The translations under genes and the position numbers were made by a program. This document shows, piece after piece, positions 22,463-30,922 of a stretch of 64,000 bases of DNA. Position 1 is the stretch's first letter. Every line of letters begins with the position of its first letter. Under the pieces are notes generated by a model. It worked only from the letters and a program-made list of their open reading frames with translations. It ran no database searches and was not told where the DNA came from. The stretch is taken from positions 6,357,501 to 6,421,500 of the forward strand of contig NZ_CP021744.1 in assembly GCF_002192455.1 (NCBI RefSeq). Reading direction: 5' to 3'. Source of the stretch: Streptomyces albireticuli. GTDB taxonomy: Bacteria > Actinomycetota > Actinomycetes > Streptomycetales > Streptomycetaceae.

Positions 22463-22810
22463 CAGTCCCCGCCCGGCCGCCCGGAAACGGAAGCGCGGAC
22501 CGTGCCCCCGGACCCCATGCCCCCTGAGTGGAGGACGCGCGTTCACACGGGGTGTGCGGAACGCACCCACGCGGACCCCCGCGCACACGTTCCCGCGCCG
22601 GGCCGCCGCGCGGTTGACTCGGCTACGCGAGTCCCAATGGAGCGACGGGACCCGGGCCGTCGGTCCTTCCCCCGAGCCGGCGGCCCACCGCCTCGTACCG
22701 CCGGGCGGACGGTACGGGGCGGTTCCGTGCGCCCGAGCGGGCGGACGTACGGGCGTCAGTACGCCCCCCGCCGTCGCTCCGCGCGAGGCGGGTGCAACGA
22801 TGTCCCCGTC
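22463..22810. other. Intergenic, promoter region of the Met/His-rich membrane protein
   Basis: No gene seen. A small perfect hairpin GACTCG-GCTACG-CGAGTC lies at 22616-22633, overlapping a TTGACT that could be a -35 element. The frame upstream of ATG 22811 is open but Arg/Pro-rich noise. Confidence 0.4.
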
Positions 22811-23605
22811 ATGAGCGCAGGGCAGTCGCCGTACCAGGGACCCCGGACGCTGCGAGCCGCGATGTTCGCAGTGGTCTGTGTGCTGCTCGCTGCCCTGGGC
22901 CACGCGGTCATGTCAGGGACGACCGTCCCCTGGTGGGCCGTCGTCGTGGCGCTGTCCGGCACGGGCAGCGCGGCGTGGTTCCTCGCCGGGCGCGAACGCG
23001 GCCCGCTGCTCATCACGCTCGCCACGGTCGGCGCCCAGACCGCCCTGCACCACTTCTTCGCCCTCGCGCAGAACGTCGCCGCCAACGCGGCGCGCGCGGC
23101 GCGGCTGGGCCTGGACGGCGACTTCCCCCTCCCCGGCGGCATGAGCGGTATGAGTGGCATGGGGGATATGGGCGGGATGGGGGACATGGCGGGCGGTGGG
23201 CAGGGCATGCCCGCCATGCCGTCCTTGCCCATGCCCTCCGACATGCCCGCCATCCCCATGGACCACTCCATGGGCATGGGCGGCATGGCCGGCATGGGCC
23301 ACGACATGTCCATGCACGCCGGCCACGGCGCCCTCGCCATGTGGTCCGCCCACGTCGTCGTCGCCCTGATCTGCGGCATCTGGCTCGCCGGCGGCGAACA
23401 GGCCGCCTTCCGGCTCGGCCGCACCCTGCGCACCCGGCTCTTCGCGCCCCTGCTCGTCCTCTTCCAGGACGTCCCCACGCGCCAGGGCCCGCCGCGCATC
23501 CGCGCCGACCGCACGCGCGCGGCCCAGCGGCTGCGACAGCTGCTCTACGCCCATGTCCTCGCCACCCGTGGTCCACCGGCCCGCCCCGTCGCCGCCGCCG
23601 TCTGA
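22811..23605 (+). CDS. Met/His-rich membrane protein, probably copper-related
   Basis: The 264-residue protein has four to five membrane helices (AAMFAVVCVLLAALGHAVMSG; PWWAVVVALSGTGSAAWFLAG; LLITLATVGAQTALHHFFALAQ; AMWSAHVVVALICGIWLAGG) and between the third and fourth a 70-residue insert of Met/Gly/His repeats (GGMSGMSGMGDMGGMGDMAGG...MDHSMGMGGMAGMGHDMSMHAGHG). Such methionine-histidine repeats bind Cu(I)/Cu(II) in CopA, CopB and CueO loops. It lies near a CopA-type ATPase operon and an ECF sigma factor. I take ATG 22811. Specific function unknown; copper handling is inference from composition and neighbours. Confidence 0.72.
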   Translation: MSAGQSPYQGPRTLRAAMFAVVCVLLAALGHAVMSGTTVPWWAVVVALSGTGSAAWFLAGRERGPLLITLATVGAQTALHHFFALAQNVAANAARAARLGLDGDFPLPGGMSGMSGMGDMGGMGDMAGGGQGMPAMPSLPMPSDMPAIPMDHSMGMGGMAGMGHDMSMHAGHGALAMWSAHVVVALICGIWLAGGEQAAFRLGRTLRTRLFAPLLVLFQDVPTRQGPPRIRADRTRAAQRLRQLLYAHVLATRGPPARPVAAAV

Positions 23606-23798
23606 CGGAACCCCGTCCGCCGGCTGACGGCGACCGACCTGGCCGAACCACGTCACCGGGACGCCGCCCGCCCGCACCCAGGGCCGGCCGCCCGGATTCC
23701 AGGAAGGACCCACGGCGATGACCCCTGCCCGCACGCAGGCCGCGCCACGACGGCACGAGCCGCCGACCGCCGCAGCAGCGATCCCCGCCCCGACCGCC

Positions 23799-23969
23799 TC
23801 AGCCGAGACCCGCCGTCAGCAGCTTGAGCCGGCGCGCCCGCTCACCCCAGCCACGGCACTCGACGCAGCCCAGCAGATGGGCGTCGAGCACCGGACCGGA
23901 CACGTCCGGCGGCGGCTCCTCCCCGTCGAGGCGGGCGGACAGGGCGGTACGGAACTCACGGCAATGCAC
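23799..23969 (-). CDS. zf-HC2 anti-sigma-like zinc protein (56 aa)
   Basis: The short product reads MHCREFRTALSARLDGEEPPPDVSGPVLDAHLLGCVECRGWGERARRL, with an N-terminal H-C, then H-x3-C-x2-C, the zinc-binding ZAS pattern of anti-sigma factors. GTG 23969 fits the typical N-terminus of this actinobacterial family. It has no membrane segment, so it would be a soluble anti-sigma. It is divergent from the ECF sigma gene at 24079 (109 bp apart) and not in the same operon, which is unusual for a cognate pair. The plus-strand open frame over the same region is judged a shadow. Confidence 0.65.
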   Translation of the reverse strand: MHCREFRTALSARLDGEEPPPDVSGPVLDAHLLGCVECRGWGERARRLKLLTAGLG

Positions 23970-24078
23970 CCCGCCATCGTCCCCGGCGCCACCCGCGCCC
24001 CGCGCACCACCCCCCTCGCGAAGCCCTTCGCGACCGCCCGCACGGCACCCCGCCTGACCGTCCTCGCGGGAGGCCGCC

Positions 24079-24678
24079 GTGCGTGACGACGAGACGGTGA
24101 CCGCCTGGGCGCTCGCCGCCCGCGGCGGTGACGCCGACGCCGTGGAGCGCTTCATCCGCGCCACCCAGCACGACGTACGGCGCTACGTGGCGCGGCTCAG
24201 CAACGACCCGCAGGGCGCGGACGACCTCGTGCAGGAGACGTATCTGCGCGCGCTGCGCTCGCTGCCGCGCTTCGAGGGCCGCTCGTCGGCCCGTACCTGG
24301 CTGCTGACCATCGCCCGCCGCACGGTCGTGGACCGGCTCCGCTTCAACGCGGCCCGGCCCCGGCTCTCCGACACGGACGACTGGCAGTCGGCCGCCGAAC
24401 GGACCCAGTCCGCCGAGCTGCCCGGCTTCGACGAGGGCGTGGCCCTGTCCCAGCTGCTCGACCGGCTGCCCTACGAGAGGCGCGAGGCCTTCGTCCTCAC
24501 CCAGCTCCTGGGCCTGCCCTACGCGGAGGCCGCGGTCGTCGCGGGGTGCCCGGTCGGCACCGTCCGGTCGCGGGTGGCGCGGGCGCGTGAGGCGCTGATC
24601 GTGCAGCTGGAGACGGCGGAGCGGGCCGCCGCGGGCGGTGTCACGGGGATGCCCGTGATGGCGCGGGCCGCGGCCTGA
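24079..24678 (+). CDS. ECF RNA polymerase sigma factor
   Basis: The 199-residue protein has sigma region 2 (AVERFIRATQHDVRRYVARLSNDPQGADDLVQETYLRALRSLPRFEGRSSARTWLLTIARRTVVDRLR) and region 4 (LLDRLPYERREAFVLTQLLGLPYAEAAVVAGCPVGTVRSRVARAREAL). There is no C-terminal extension. GTG 24079 has GGGAGG a few bases upstream. It lies back to back with a zf-HC2 gene and near the copper export operon, so metal or redox stress control is plausible but not shown. Confidence 0.92.
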   Translation: MRDDETVTAWALAARGGDADAVERFIRATQHDVRRYVARLSNDPQGADDLVQETYLRALRSLPRFEGRSSARTWLLTIARRTVVDRLRFNAARPRLSDTDDWQSAAERTQSAELPGFDEGVALSQLLDRLPYERREAFVLTQLLGLPYAEAAVVAGCPVGTVRSRVARAREALIVQLETAERAAAGGVTGMPVMARAAA

Positions 24679-24710
24679 CCGTCCGACGGGGCTCCCGGGC
24701 CCCGGACACC

Positions 24711-24752
24711 GGAACGCCGGGCGGGCCGCGGAAGCGGTCCGCCCGGCGTTCC
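24711..24752. terminator. Bidirectional hairpin terminator
   Basis: A 14-bp perfect stem GGAACGCCGGGCGG / CCGCCCGGCGTTCC (24711-24724, 24739-24752) between the convergent sigma factor and PCu(A)C genes. Confidence 0.8.
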
Positions 24753-24788
24753 ACGTCACAGGGGAATGCGGCCCCGGCCGTCCGCCCG

Positions 24789-25469
24789 CTACCTCCCGGC
24801 GGCGGTTCCGTCACTGCCCGGCCGTACGACCAGCGCCTCCACCCGGACCGCGCCGCTCTCGCGGAACCGCAGCGTCACCGGCAGCCGCTCGCCCAGCCGG
24901 AGCCGGGGCGGGCGCACCACCATCACGTCCAGGCCGTGCGGCGACATCTCCACCGCGCGGCCCGCGGGCACGGGCACGGACGGGACCATGCGCATGGAAC
25001 CCGCGCCCCGCTCGACCACGGTGCGGCTCAGCATCGTGCCGCCGGCGTCCGGGACCTCGACGTCCACGAGCTCGTCGGCCACGTCGCCCGTGTTGCGGAT
25101 CCGGAAGAACGCCGCCGTGTCGTCCGCGCCGAACGGGAGCAGGATGCGCGCGTCGTCGACCGTCACGGCCGCCGGGCGGGCCGCCGCCCCGGACAGCGTC
25201 CAGGCGCCCAGGCCGCCGAGCGTGACGGCGGAGGCGAGCAGCGGGACGAGGGCGGCGCGGGCGGCCCCGGCCAGGAGGGCGGTCCGGCCGCCGGCGCGGA
25301 GCCCCGCGGCGGCGGGGGAGTCCGTGGCGGTACGGGTGGCGGTGCTCACGCCCGTACCCGTGGACGGGCCTCCGTTCGTGCCCGTGCCCGTACGAGCGTC
25401 CTTACCTCTACGAGCCCCCGCACCCGTCCGCCCGTCCGTCCCGCCGCCGGGCGAGTGGTCCTTCTTCAC
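24789..25469 (-). CDS. PCu(A)C-type periplasmic/extracellular copper chaperone
   Basis: After a disordered Thr/Gly-rich N-terminus and a membrane segment (residues ~66-90, AGAARAALVPLLASAVTLGGLGAWTL) comes a PCu(A)C domain: AFFRIRNTGDVADELVDVEVPDAGGTMLSRTVVERGAGSMRMVPSVPVPAGRAVEMSPHGLDVMVVRP. The copper site motif H/M-x10-M-x21-H-x-M is present in variant form (TM...MRM...HGLDVM). It would sit outside the membrane and pass Cu(I) to cuproproteins such as cytochrome oxidase. GTG 25469 overlaps the stop of the copper ATPase gene, making it the third gene of that operon. The unusually long N-terminus may be overpredicted. Confidence 0.82.
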   Translation of the reverse strand: MKKDHSPGGGTDGRTGAGARRGKDARTGTGTNGGPSTGTGVSTATRTATDSPAAAGLRAGGRTALLAGAARAALVPLLASAVTLGGLGAWTLSGAAARPAAVTVDDARILLPFGADDTAAFFRIRNTGDVADELVDVEVPDAGGTMLSRTVVERGAGSMRMVPSVPVPAGRAVEMSPHGLDVMVVRPPRLRLGERLPVTLRFRESGAVRVEALVVRPGSDGTAAGR

Positions 25470-28021
25470 GCGTCACCCCGGGTGTCGTCGTCGTTCCTCA
25501 GGTTCTTCTCCGCGGCGCCGCCCGCGGGCAGCCGTACGGGCCGGGCCCCGCCGTCCGTTCCCTCCTCGCCCCGGCGCGGCCCGGGCGTCGTGCCCGCCGC
25601 CGCCACGGGCGCGACGCCCGCACGCGGCCCCCGCGCCCCGGGCCGTCGGCCGCCGCCCCGGCCGCCGCCGGTGCCGCCCAGCCCCGACCGCCTCGGCTGC
25701 CAGCCCCTCAGCCGCAGGCTGTTCGCCACGACCAGGACCGAGCTCACCGACATCGCGGCCGCGGCCACCATCGGGCTCAGCAGGCCCACCGCCGCCAGCG
25801 GCAGGGTGACCAGGTTGTAGCCGAAGGCCCAGGCCAGATTGGCGCGGACCGTCCCCGACGTCCGCCGGGCCAGGCGGACCGCGTCCGCCAGGGCGCCCAT
25901 GTCCTCGCGGACCAGCGTCACGTCCGCCGCGCCGATGGCCGCGTCCGTGCCGCCGCCCATCGCGATGCCCAGGTCCGCGCCGGCCAGCGCCGCCGTGTCG
26001 TTGACGCCGTCGCCGATGACCGCGACCCGGCGGCCCGCCGCGCGCAGCCCGCGGACGAGCTCAGCCTTGTCCTCGGGCGTGGCCCGCGCATGCACCTCCT
26101 CGATGCCGAGCTCCGCCGCGACGGCCCGCGCCGCGCCCTCGCTGTCGCCCGTGGCGAGCACCGGGCGCAGCCCGAGCCGCTTCAGGTGGTCGACCGCGCG
26201 GTACGAGCCGGGGCGCACGGTGTCGCCCAGGGTGATCACCGCCTCCGGCGCGCCCGCCACCCGGACCACCACCGCGGTCCGCCCGTCCCGCTCGGCCTCG
26301 CGCACCGCGTCGTCGAGCTCGGCCGGCAGGCCGACCGGCCGGGGCCGCTGCCCGGCGGGGCGCTTCCCCTTCTGCTTCCTCGTGTGCGTACGGCCCGGCC
26401 CGCCCTCCGGCCGTACGACCTCCACCAGCCGGTCCCCGACCCGTCCGGCGACGCCCTTGCCCGGCGTCGCCACGAAGTCCGCGACCTCCGGCGGGGCGCC
26501 CGTGCCGGACTCCTCCGCGTACACGCGGACCGCCCGGCCGACCGGGTGCTCCGAACCCCGCTCGACCGCCGCGGCCAGCCGCAGGACCTCGTCCGCGCCC
26601 GGCCCGCCGGCGCGGACGCTCACGCCCGTCACCGTCATCGAACCCGTCGTCAGCGTGCCGGTCTTGTCCAGGACGACGGTGTCCACCCGGCGCAGCCCCT
26701 CCAGCGCCTGCGGGCCCTTGACCAGGATGCCGAGGCCCGCGCCCCGGCCCGTCGCGGCCAGCAGGGCCGTGGGGGTCGCGAGGCCGAGCGCGCACGGGCA
26801 GGCGACCACGAGCACCGCGACGGCGGCCGTGACCGCCGCCTGCGGGGCGGCACCCGCGCCGAGCCAGAAGCCGAGGACCGTGACGGCCACGGCCAGCACC
26901 GCCGGGACGAACACCCCGGCCACCGCGTCGGCGACCCGCTGCGCCTTCGCCTTGCCCGCCTGCGCGTCCTCCACCAGCCGAGCGATCCGGGCGAGCCGCG
27001 TGTCGGCGCCGACGGCCTCCGCCCGCACCTCCAGCAGGCCGCCGGAGTTGACGGCACCGCCCACCACGGCCGAGCCGGGGCCCGTCTCGACGGGCGCGCT
27101 CTCGCCCGTCACCAGGGACATGTCCAGTGCCGAGCTGCCCGCGACGACCGTGCCGTCGGTCGCGACCCGCTCACCGGGGCGTACGACGAAGTGGTCGCCG
27201 ACCCGCAGCCGCTCGATCGGCACCCGGTGCTCGGCGCCGTCCCGCCGCACGACGACGTCCTTCGCGGCGAGCGAGGCGAGCGCCCGCAGCGCCGACCCCG
27301 TGCTGTGCCGCGCCCGCGCCTCCAGCGACCGGCCGATCAGTACGAACAGCGGCACGCCGACGACCGCTTCGAGGTACACGTCCGCCGTGCCGCCGCCCAT
27401 CGAGCCCACGGCCGGGACCAGAGTGAACGGCATCCGCATGTCCGGGTCCCCGGCGCCGCCGAGGAACAGGGCGTACGCCGACCACGAGTAGGAGGCCAGC
27501 ACGCCCAGCGAGACCAGCGTGTCCATGGTCGCGGCCGCGTGCCGCAGGCCGCGCAGCGCCTTGGCGTGGAACGGCCACGCGCCCCACACGGCCACCGGCG
27601 TGGCCAGGGCGAAGCACAGCCACTGCCAGTTGCGGAACTGGAGGCCGGGGACCATGGAAAGGACCAGCACAGGTACCGACAGCAGGGCTGTGACCAGCAG
27701 CCGGGTCATGGCCGACGGCTCCGCCGGCCCGTCCGCCCCACCCTCCGGATGCGCGGCGGCGGCCGGCGGTTCGGGCAGCGACGCGGTGAATCCCGCGCCC
27801 TCCACCACGGCCATCAGCTCCGCCGCGGTCACCGCGGCCGGGTGGCTCACCCTGGCCCGGCCCGTGGCGAGGTTGACGCTCGCGCTCACGCCGTCCAGCC
27901 GGCCGAGCTTCTTCTCCACCCGGTTCACGCACGCCGCGCAGGTCATCCCGCCGACGATCAGCTCCGTCGTCGCGGCGTCCGCCACGGTGGCCCCGCCGGG
28001 CCCGCTCGCCGAGGTCGTCAT
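25466..28021 (-). CDS. copA: Copper-translocating P1B-type ATPase (CopA)
   Basis: The 851-residue pump has one N-terminal heavy-metal domain (GMTCAAC, C28 and C31), eight expected membrane helices, the ion-selecting CPC motif (C408-P-C410), the phosphorylation motif DKTGT (D452), SEHP and GDGVNDT. CPC with a GMTCAAC domain predicts Cu(I) export from the cytoplasm. The nucleotide-binding region contains an uncommon basic insert (RTHTRKQKGKRPAGQRPRP). The C-terminal ~75 residues are a Gly/Arg-rich extension. ATG 28021 overlaps the small upstream gene (ATGA) and the stop overlaps the PCu(A)C start, so three genes form one operon. Confidence 0.93.
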   Translation of the reverse strand: MTTSASGPGGATVADAATTELIVGGMTCAACVNRVEKKLGRLDGVSASVNLATGRARVSHPAAVTAAELMAVVEGAGFTASLPEPPAAAAHPEGGADGPAEPSAMTRLLVTALLSVPVLVLSMVPGLQFRNWQWLCFALATPVAVWGAWPFHAKALRGLRHAAATMDTLVSLGVLASYSWSAYALFLGGAGDPDMRMPFTLVPAVGSMGGGTADVYLEAVVGVPLFVLIGRSLEARARHSTGSALRALASLAAKDVVVRRDGAEHRVPIERLRVGDHFVVRPGERVATDGTVVAGSSALDMSLVTGESAPVETGPGSAVVGGAVNSGGLLEVRAEAVGADTRLARIARLVEDAQAGKAKAQRVADAVAGVFVPAVLAVAVTVLGFWLGAGAAPQAAVTAAVAVLVVACPCALGLATPTALLAATGRGAGLGILVKGPQALEGLRRVDTVVLDKTGTLTTGSMTVTGVSVRAGGPGADEVLRLAAAVERGSEHPVGRAVRVYAEESGTGAPPEVADFVATPGKGVAGRVGDRLVEVVRPEGGPGRTHTRKQKGKRPAGQRPRPVGLPAELDDAVREAERDGRTAVVVRVAGAPEAVITLGDTVRPGSYRAVDHLKRLGLRPVLATGDSEGAARAVAAELGIEEVHARATPEDKAELVRGLRAAGRRVAVIGDGVNDTAALAGADLGIAMGGGTDAAIGAADVTLVREDMGALADAVRLARRTSGTVRANLAWAFGYNLVTLPLAAVGLLSPMVAAAAMSVSSVLVVANSLRLRGWQPRRSGLGGTGGGRGGGRRPGARGPRAGVAPVAAAGTTPGPRRGEEGTDGGARPVRLPAGGAAEKNLRNDDDTRGDA

Positions 28022-28299
28022 CGGGTCACCTCCACGGCGCCCGGGGCGCCCATGCCGTGCATGCCGCGCATCCCGCCCATCCCGTCCATGCCGCCCATGT
28101 CTCCCGGACCGCCGCCGGAACCCGCGCCCCCGCCGGAGCCGCCGGTGCGGTGTATGCCGGGGAAGGCGGGCCCGGCCGCCGCCCCGGCCGCGTACGCGAC
28201 ACCGAAGAGGGCGGCCAGCAACAGGACGAAGCCGAGCAGGGTTCCGTACGCGCGGGACGGCCCGAGGCGGGCCGGACTGAGGACGTGACGAGCGGTCAT
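28018..28299 (-). CDS. Small Met-rich membrane protein of the copper operon (93 aa)
   Basis: One N-terminal membrane segment (residues ~20-42, GTLLGFVLLLAALFGVAYAAGAAAG) is followed by a Gly/Met tail (GDMGGMDGMGGMRGMHGMGAPGAVEV) that may bind Cu(I). ATG 28299 is chosen over an upstream start at 28368 because MTARHVLSPARLGPSRAYG is the natural N-terminus of a membrane protein. It is the first gene of the copper operon and translationally coupled to copA. Confidence 0.75.
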   Translation of the reverse strand: MTARHVLSPARLGPSRAYGTLLGFVLLLAALFGVAYAAGAAAGPAFPGIHRTGGSGGGAGSGGGPGDMGGMDGMGGMRGMHGMGAPGAVEVTR

Positions 28300-28562
28300 C
28301 GCCGCATCGTGACACGTCGCGGACCGCGGCGGCCCGCATGCGACGGGCTCCCGGCGCGTGAGGATCATCCCTTTCGTCCCCGGGAACCAGCGGCCCCTCC
28401 GGGCCGACTACCCAGGGATGAGGCGGCCCCGCGCACCGCCGCCGGCGCCCCTTCCCGCGGGCCGGCCGGGCACCGCCACCGCGCCGCCGTGAACAGCCGG
28501 GAACTCGCCACGCCCGCCGTCCGACTTATCAGGGGTCCACGACTTCGCGAGGAGCACCCACC
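28300..28562. other. Divergent promoter region between copper operon and P450 gene
   Basis: 263 bp with no gene. It must hold both promoters. I looked for a CsoR/CueR-type dyad and saw none that is convincing. Confidence 0.4.
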
Positions 28563-29798
28563 GTGTCGCTGCCCGACCCGATCCCCCTGTACGGACCCGA
28601 GTACAAGCGGGATCCCTATCCGCTGTACGAGCGCCTGCGCGCCGCCGGCCCGATCCACCGGGTGCTCTTCCCCAGCGGGGTCACCGCGTGGCTGGTCACC
28701 GGCCACGCCGCCGCCCAGCGGACCCTCGCCGACCCCCGGCTCGGCAAGAACCACTCGCGGGGCAACGACCGCTGGCGCGAGCGCGCCTCGATCATGCCCG
28801 AGCCGCAGCACTCCCAGCTCCAGGTGCACCTCCTCCACCAGGACCCGCCCAAGCACACGGCCATGCGCCGCCTGGTCACGGACGCCTTCGCGCCGCGCCG
28901 GGCCGAGGCGATGCGGCCGCGCTTCCAGGAGATGGCGGACGCGCTCGTCGACGCCGTGCCCGAGGACGCGGACACGGCGGACCTCGTCGCCTGCTTCGCC
29001 GCCCGCTTCCCCTTCCAGGTCCTCGCCGAGGTCATCGGGCTGTCCCCGCGCCTCGCCGCCCGCTTCCGGCGCGAGTGGGGCAAGGTCGTGGCCCCCGTCG
29101 GCCCCACCGACCCCGGCCGCCCCGCCTACGAGGCGCTGCTGCGGGAACTCCAGGCGTACATCGCCGAGGTGGTGGCCGACCCCGGCGAGGGCCTCCTCGG
29201 CGGCCTGGTCGCCGCCCGTGACGCGGGCGAGCTGACCCGGGAGGAGCTGGACTCCATGATCTTCCAGCTGCTGGTGGCCGGCCAGGAGCCCGTCACCAAC
29301 CAGATCACCACCGCCATGGTCGCCCTGCTCCGCCACCCCGGGGTGCTGGACCGGCTGCGCGCCGAGCCGGACCTGATGCCCGCCGCGGTCGAGGAACTGA
29401 TGCGCCTCGACGGTGCCTTCGAGCTGACGACCTGGCGCTTCCTCGCCGAGGACGCCGACCTGCACGGCACCCGGGTGCCCGCCGGCGACTCCGTGATCGT
29501 CTCGCTGTGCGCCGCCAACCGCGACCCCGAGCGGTTCCCCGACCCCGACACCCTCGACCTCGACCGGGCCCAGGGCCCGCACCTGTCCTTCGGGCACGGC
29601 GTCCATTTCTGCCCCGGCGCCGCCCTCGCCCGCATCGAACTCCAGGTCGCCCTCGGCACCCTGATCCGCCGCCTCCCGGGGCTCCGCCTCGCGGTCCCCG
29701 ACGCGGAACTGCCCTGGATCCCCGCCGTCCTCGGCCGGGGCGTGGGCGAGCTGCCCGTCGCCTTCGACCGGCCCGTCTGCCCCCGCCCCCGTGGATGA
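28563..29798 (+). CDS. Cytochrome P450, partner of the isonitrile synthase
   Basis: The 411-residue bacterial P450 has an I-helix LLVAGQEPVTNQ, the ExxR helix (VEELMRL), and the haem loop FGHGVHFCPGAALAR with ligand C350. The I-helix reads AG-x-E-P in place of AG-x-E-T, a variation found in tailoring P450s. The GTG start at 28563 has GAGGAG upstream. The isocyanide synthase gene begins 7 bp after its stop, so the two are co-expressed and the P450 probably modifies the isonitrile or its amino-acid precursor. Confidence 0.92.
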   Translation: MSLPDPIPLYGPEYKRDPYPLYERLRAAGPIHRVLFPSGVTAWLVTGHAAAQRTLADPRLGKNHSRGNDRWRERASIMPEPQHSQLQVHLLHQDPPKHTAMRRLVTDAFAPRRAEAMRPRFQEMADALVDAVPEDADTADLVACFAARFPFQVLAEVIGLSPRLAARFRREWGKVVAPVGPTDPGRPAYEALLRELQAYIAEVVADPGEGLLGGLVAARDAGELTREELDSMIFQLLVAGQEPVTNQITTAMVALLRHPGVLDRLRAEPDLMPAAVEELMRLDGAFELTTWRFLAEDADLHGTRVPAGDSVIVSLCAANRDPERFPDPDTLDLDRAQGPHLSFGHGVHFCPGAALARIELQVALGTLIRRLPGLRLAVPDAELPWIPAVLGRGVGELPVAFDRPVCPRPRG

Positions 29799-29805
29799 GT
29801 GCACC

Positions 29806-30825
29806 ATGCCGACCCTTTCCGCAGACCTCGCCCCCGCCGTGGACACCGCCCTCCCCGGGGCCGTCGCGGCACCCGTCCCGCCCCTGAAGACGGCCCGCCC
29901 CATAGGCACCCCCTCGCCCGCGGCGACCACGGTCGAGGCCCGGGTGCTCAGCCTCCTCCTGCCGTACCACCGCACGAGCGGTCAGGCCTCCCCGGACCCC
30001 GCCGACCACCCGGAGCAGTTGCGCCAGATACGGCAGTTCACACAGGCCGGCGAGCCCGTCGTCCTCACCCTGCCCGGCTTCCCCTGCAAGTCGCCGAACC
30101 CGGCCAAGGTGCTCGGCCACCTCCCCGACGAGGGCGAGCGGCTCTCCCTGGGCTTCCTCGACCGTCTCTGCGCGCGCGTCGGCGAGGTGTACGAGCCCGG
30201 GGCGCGCATGCTCATCTGCTCCGACGGGCACATCTTCGGCGACCTCATCCGGGTGCCCGACGCGCGGATCGACGCCTACGGGGACGCCCTGCGCGCCCTC
30301 ATCCGCGACGAGGGGCTGACCCGCCTCGACACGTTCGACCTGCGCGACGTCCACGGCGACCTCGACCACGACACCAAGCGGCACCTGGTCACCGACGCCT
30401 ACGCGCCCTCCGTGCCCAGCCTGCGCGAACTGGCCCGCACCGACGAGGAGACCGCCCGCCTCTACCGCGGCATCACCCGCTTCCTCGTCGAGGACACCGC
30501 GGACTTCACCGGCACCCGCTCCGCCCTCCAGCGCGAGTGCCGCACCCGCGCCTACGGCGTCATCGCCCGCAGCCGCGCCTGGGGCGACCTCATCGCCCAC
30601 CACCACCCCAGGTCCGTACGCCTGTCGATCCACCCGCAGCGCCCGGGCTCCGAGAAGTTCGGCATCCGCCTGCTGGACGCCGCCGACGCGTGGGCCACGC
30701 CGTGGCACACGGTGGTGCTGCGGGGACGAGGGGGAGCGGCGCGGCTGATGCGGCGCGAGGACGCGGAGCGCGTCGGGCGGCTCGTGCTGCGCGACGGGCG
30801 CCCCAGCCACTACGAGGAGAACTGA
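29806..30825 (+). CDS. Isocyanide (isonitrile) synthase, PvcA/IsnA/DIT1 family
   Basis: The 339-residue protein matches the DIT1/PvcA family: VLTLPGFPCKSPNPAKVLGHLPDEGERLSLGFLDRLC, YEPGARMLICSDGHIFGDLI and the C-terminal IHPQRPGSEKFGIRLLD...WATPWHTVVLR. Members convert the amino group of Tyr, Trp or similar amino acids to an isonitrile using ribulose-5-phosphate as carbon source. ATG 29806 is used; a GTG five codons earlier overlaps the P450. With the adjacent P450, a metal-transport ABC system and PIG-L deacetylase, this looks like a compact isonitrile natural-product locus. Isonitriles bind Cu(I) strongly and the neighbouring operon exports copper. The exact substrate cannot be read from the sequence. 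Confidence 0.88.
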   Translation: MPTLSADLAPAVDTALPGAVAAPVPPLKTARPIGTPSPAATTVEARVLSLLLPYHRTSGQASPDPADHPEQLRQIRQFTQAGEPVVLTLPGFPCKSPNPAKVLGHLPDEGERLSLGFLDRLCARVGEVYEPGARMLICSDGHIFGDLIRVPDARIDAYGDALRALIRDEGLTRLDTFDLRDVHGDLDHDTKRHLVTDAYAPSVPSLRELARTDEETARLYRGITRFLVEDTADFTGTRSALQRECRTRAYGVIARSRAWGDLIAHHHPRSVRLSIHPQRPGSEKFGIRLLDAADAWATPWHTVVLRGRGGAARLMRREDAERVGRLVLRDGRPSHYEEN

Positions 30826-30842
30826 GGGGCCCCGCCCCCGGA

Positions 30843-30883
30843 AAAGGCGCCGGACGGGCTGATTCCAGCCTGTCCGGCGCTTT
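30843..30883. terminator. Bidirectional hairpin terminator
   Basis: A stem of GCGCCGGAC-(G)GGCT paired with AGCC-(T)GTCCGGCGC, with AAAA before and TTT after, between the convergent isonitrile synthase and ABC ATPase genes. Confidence 0.82.
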
Positions 30884-30922
30884 GAGGTCACCGCGCGGAG
30901 CGCGGAAGGGGAGCCGGGAGTG

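Noticed and set aside
23154..23330. Tandem DNA repeat or minisatellite in the Met/His-rich segment
   Set aside because: The periodic ATGGGC/GGCATG pattern follows from Met-Gly codons of the real protein and needs no separate explanation.
23718..24086. Plus-strand open frame overlapping the zf-HC2 gene
   Set aside because: Pro/Thr/Arg-rich with no motif, while the minus strand has the H-x3-C-x2-C zinc signature with a suitable GTG start.
26090..28288. Long plus-strand frame opposite copA
   Set aside because: CopA carries CPC, DKTGT and GDGVNDT; the opposite frame is compositionally a shadow.
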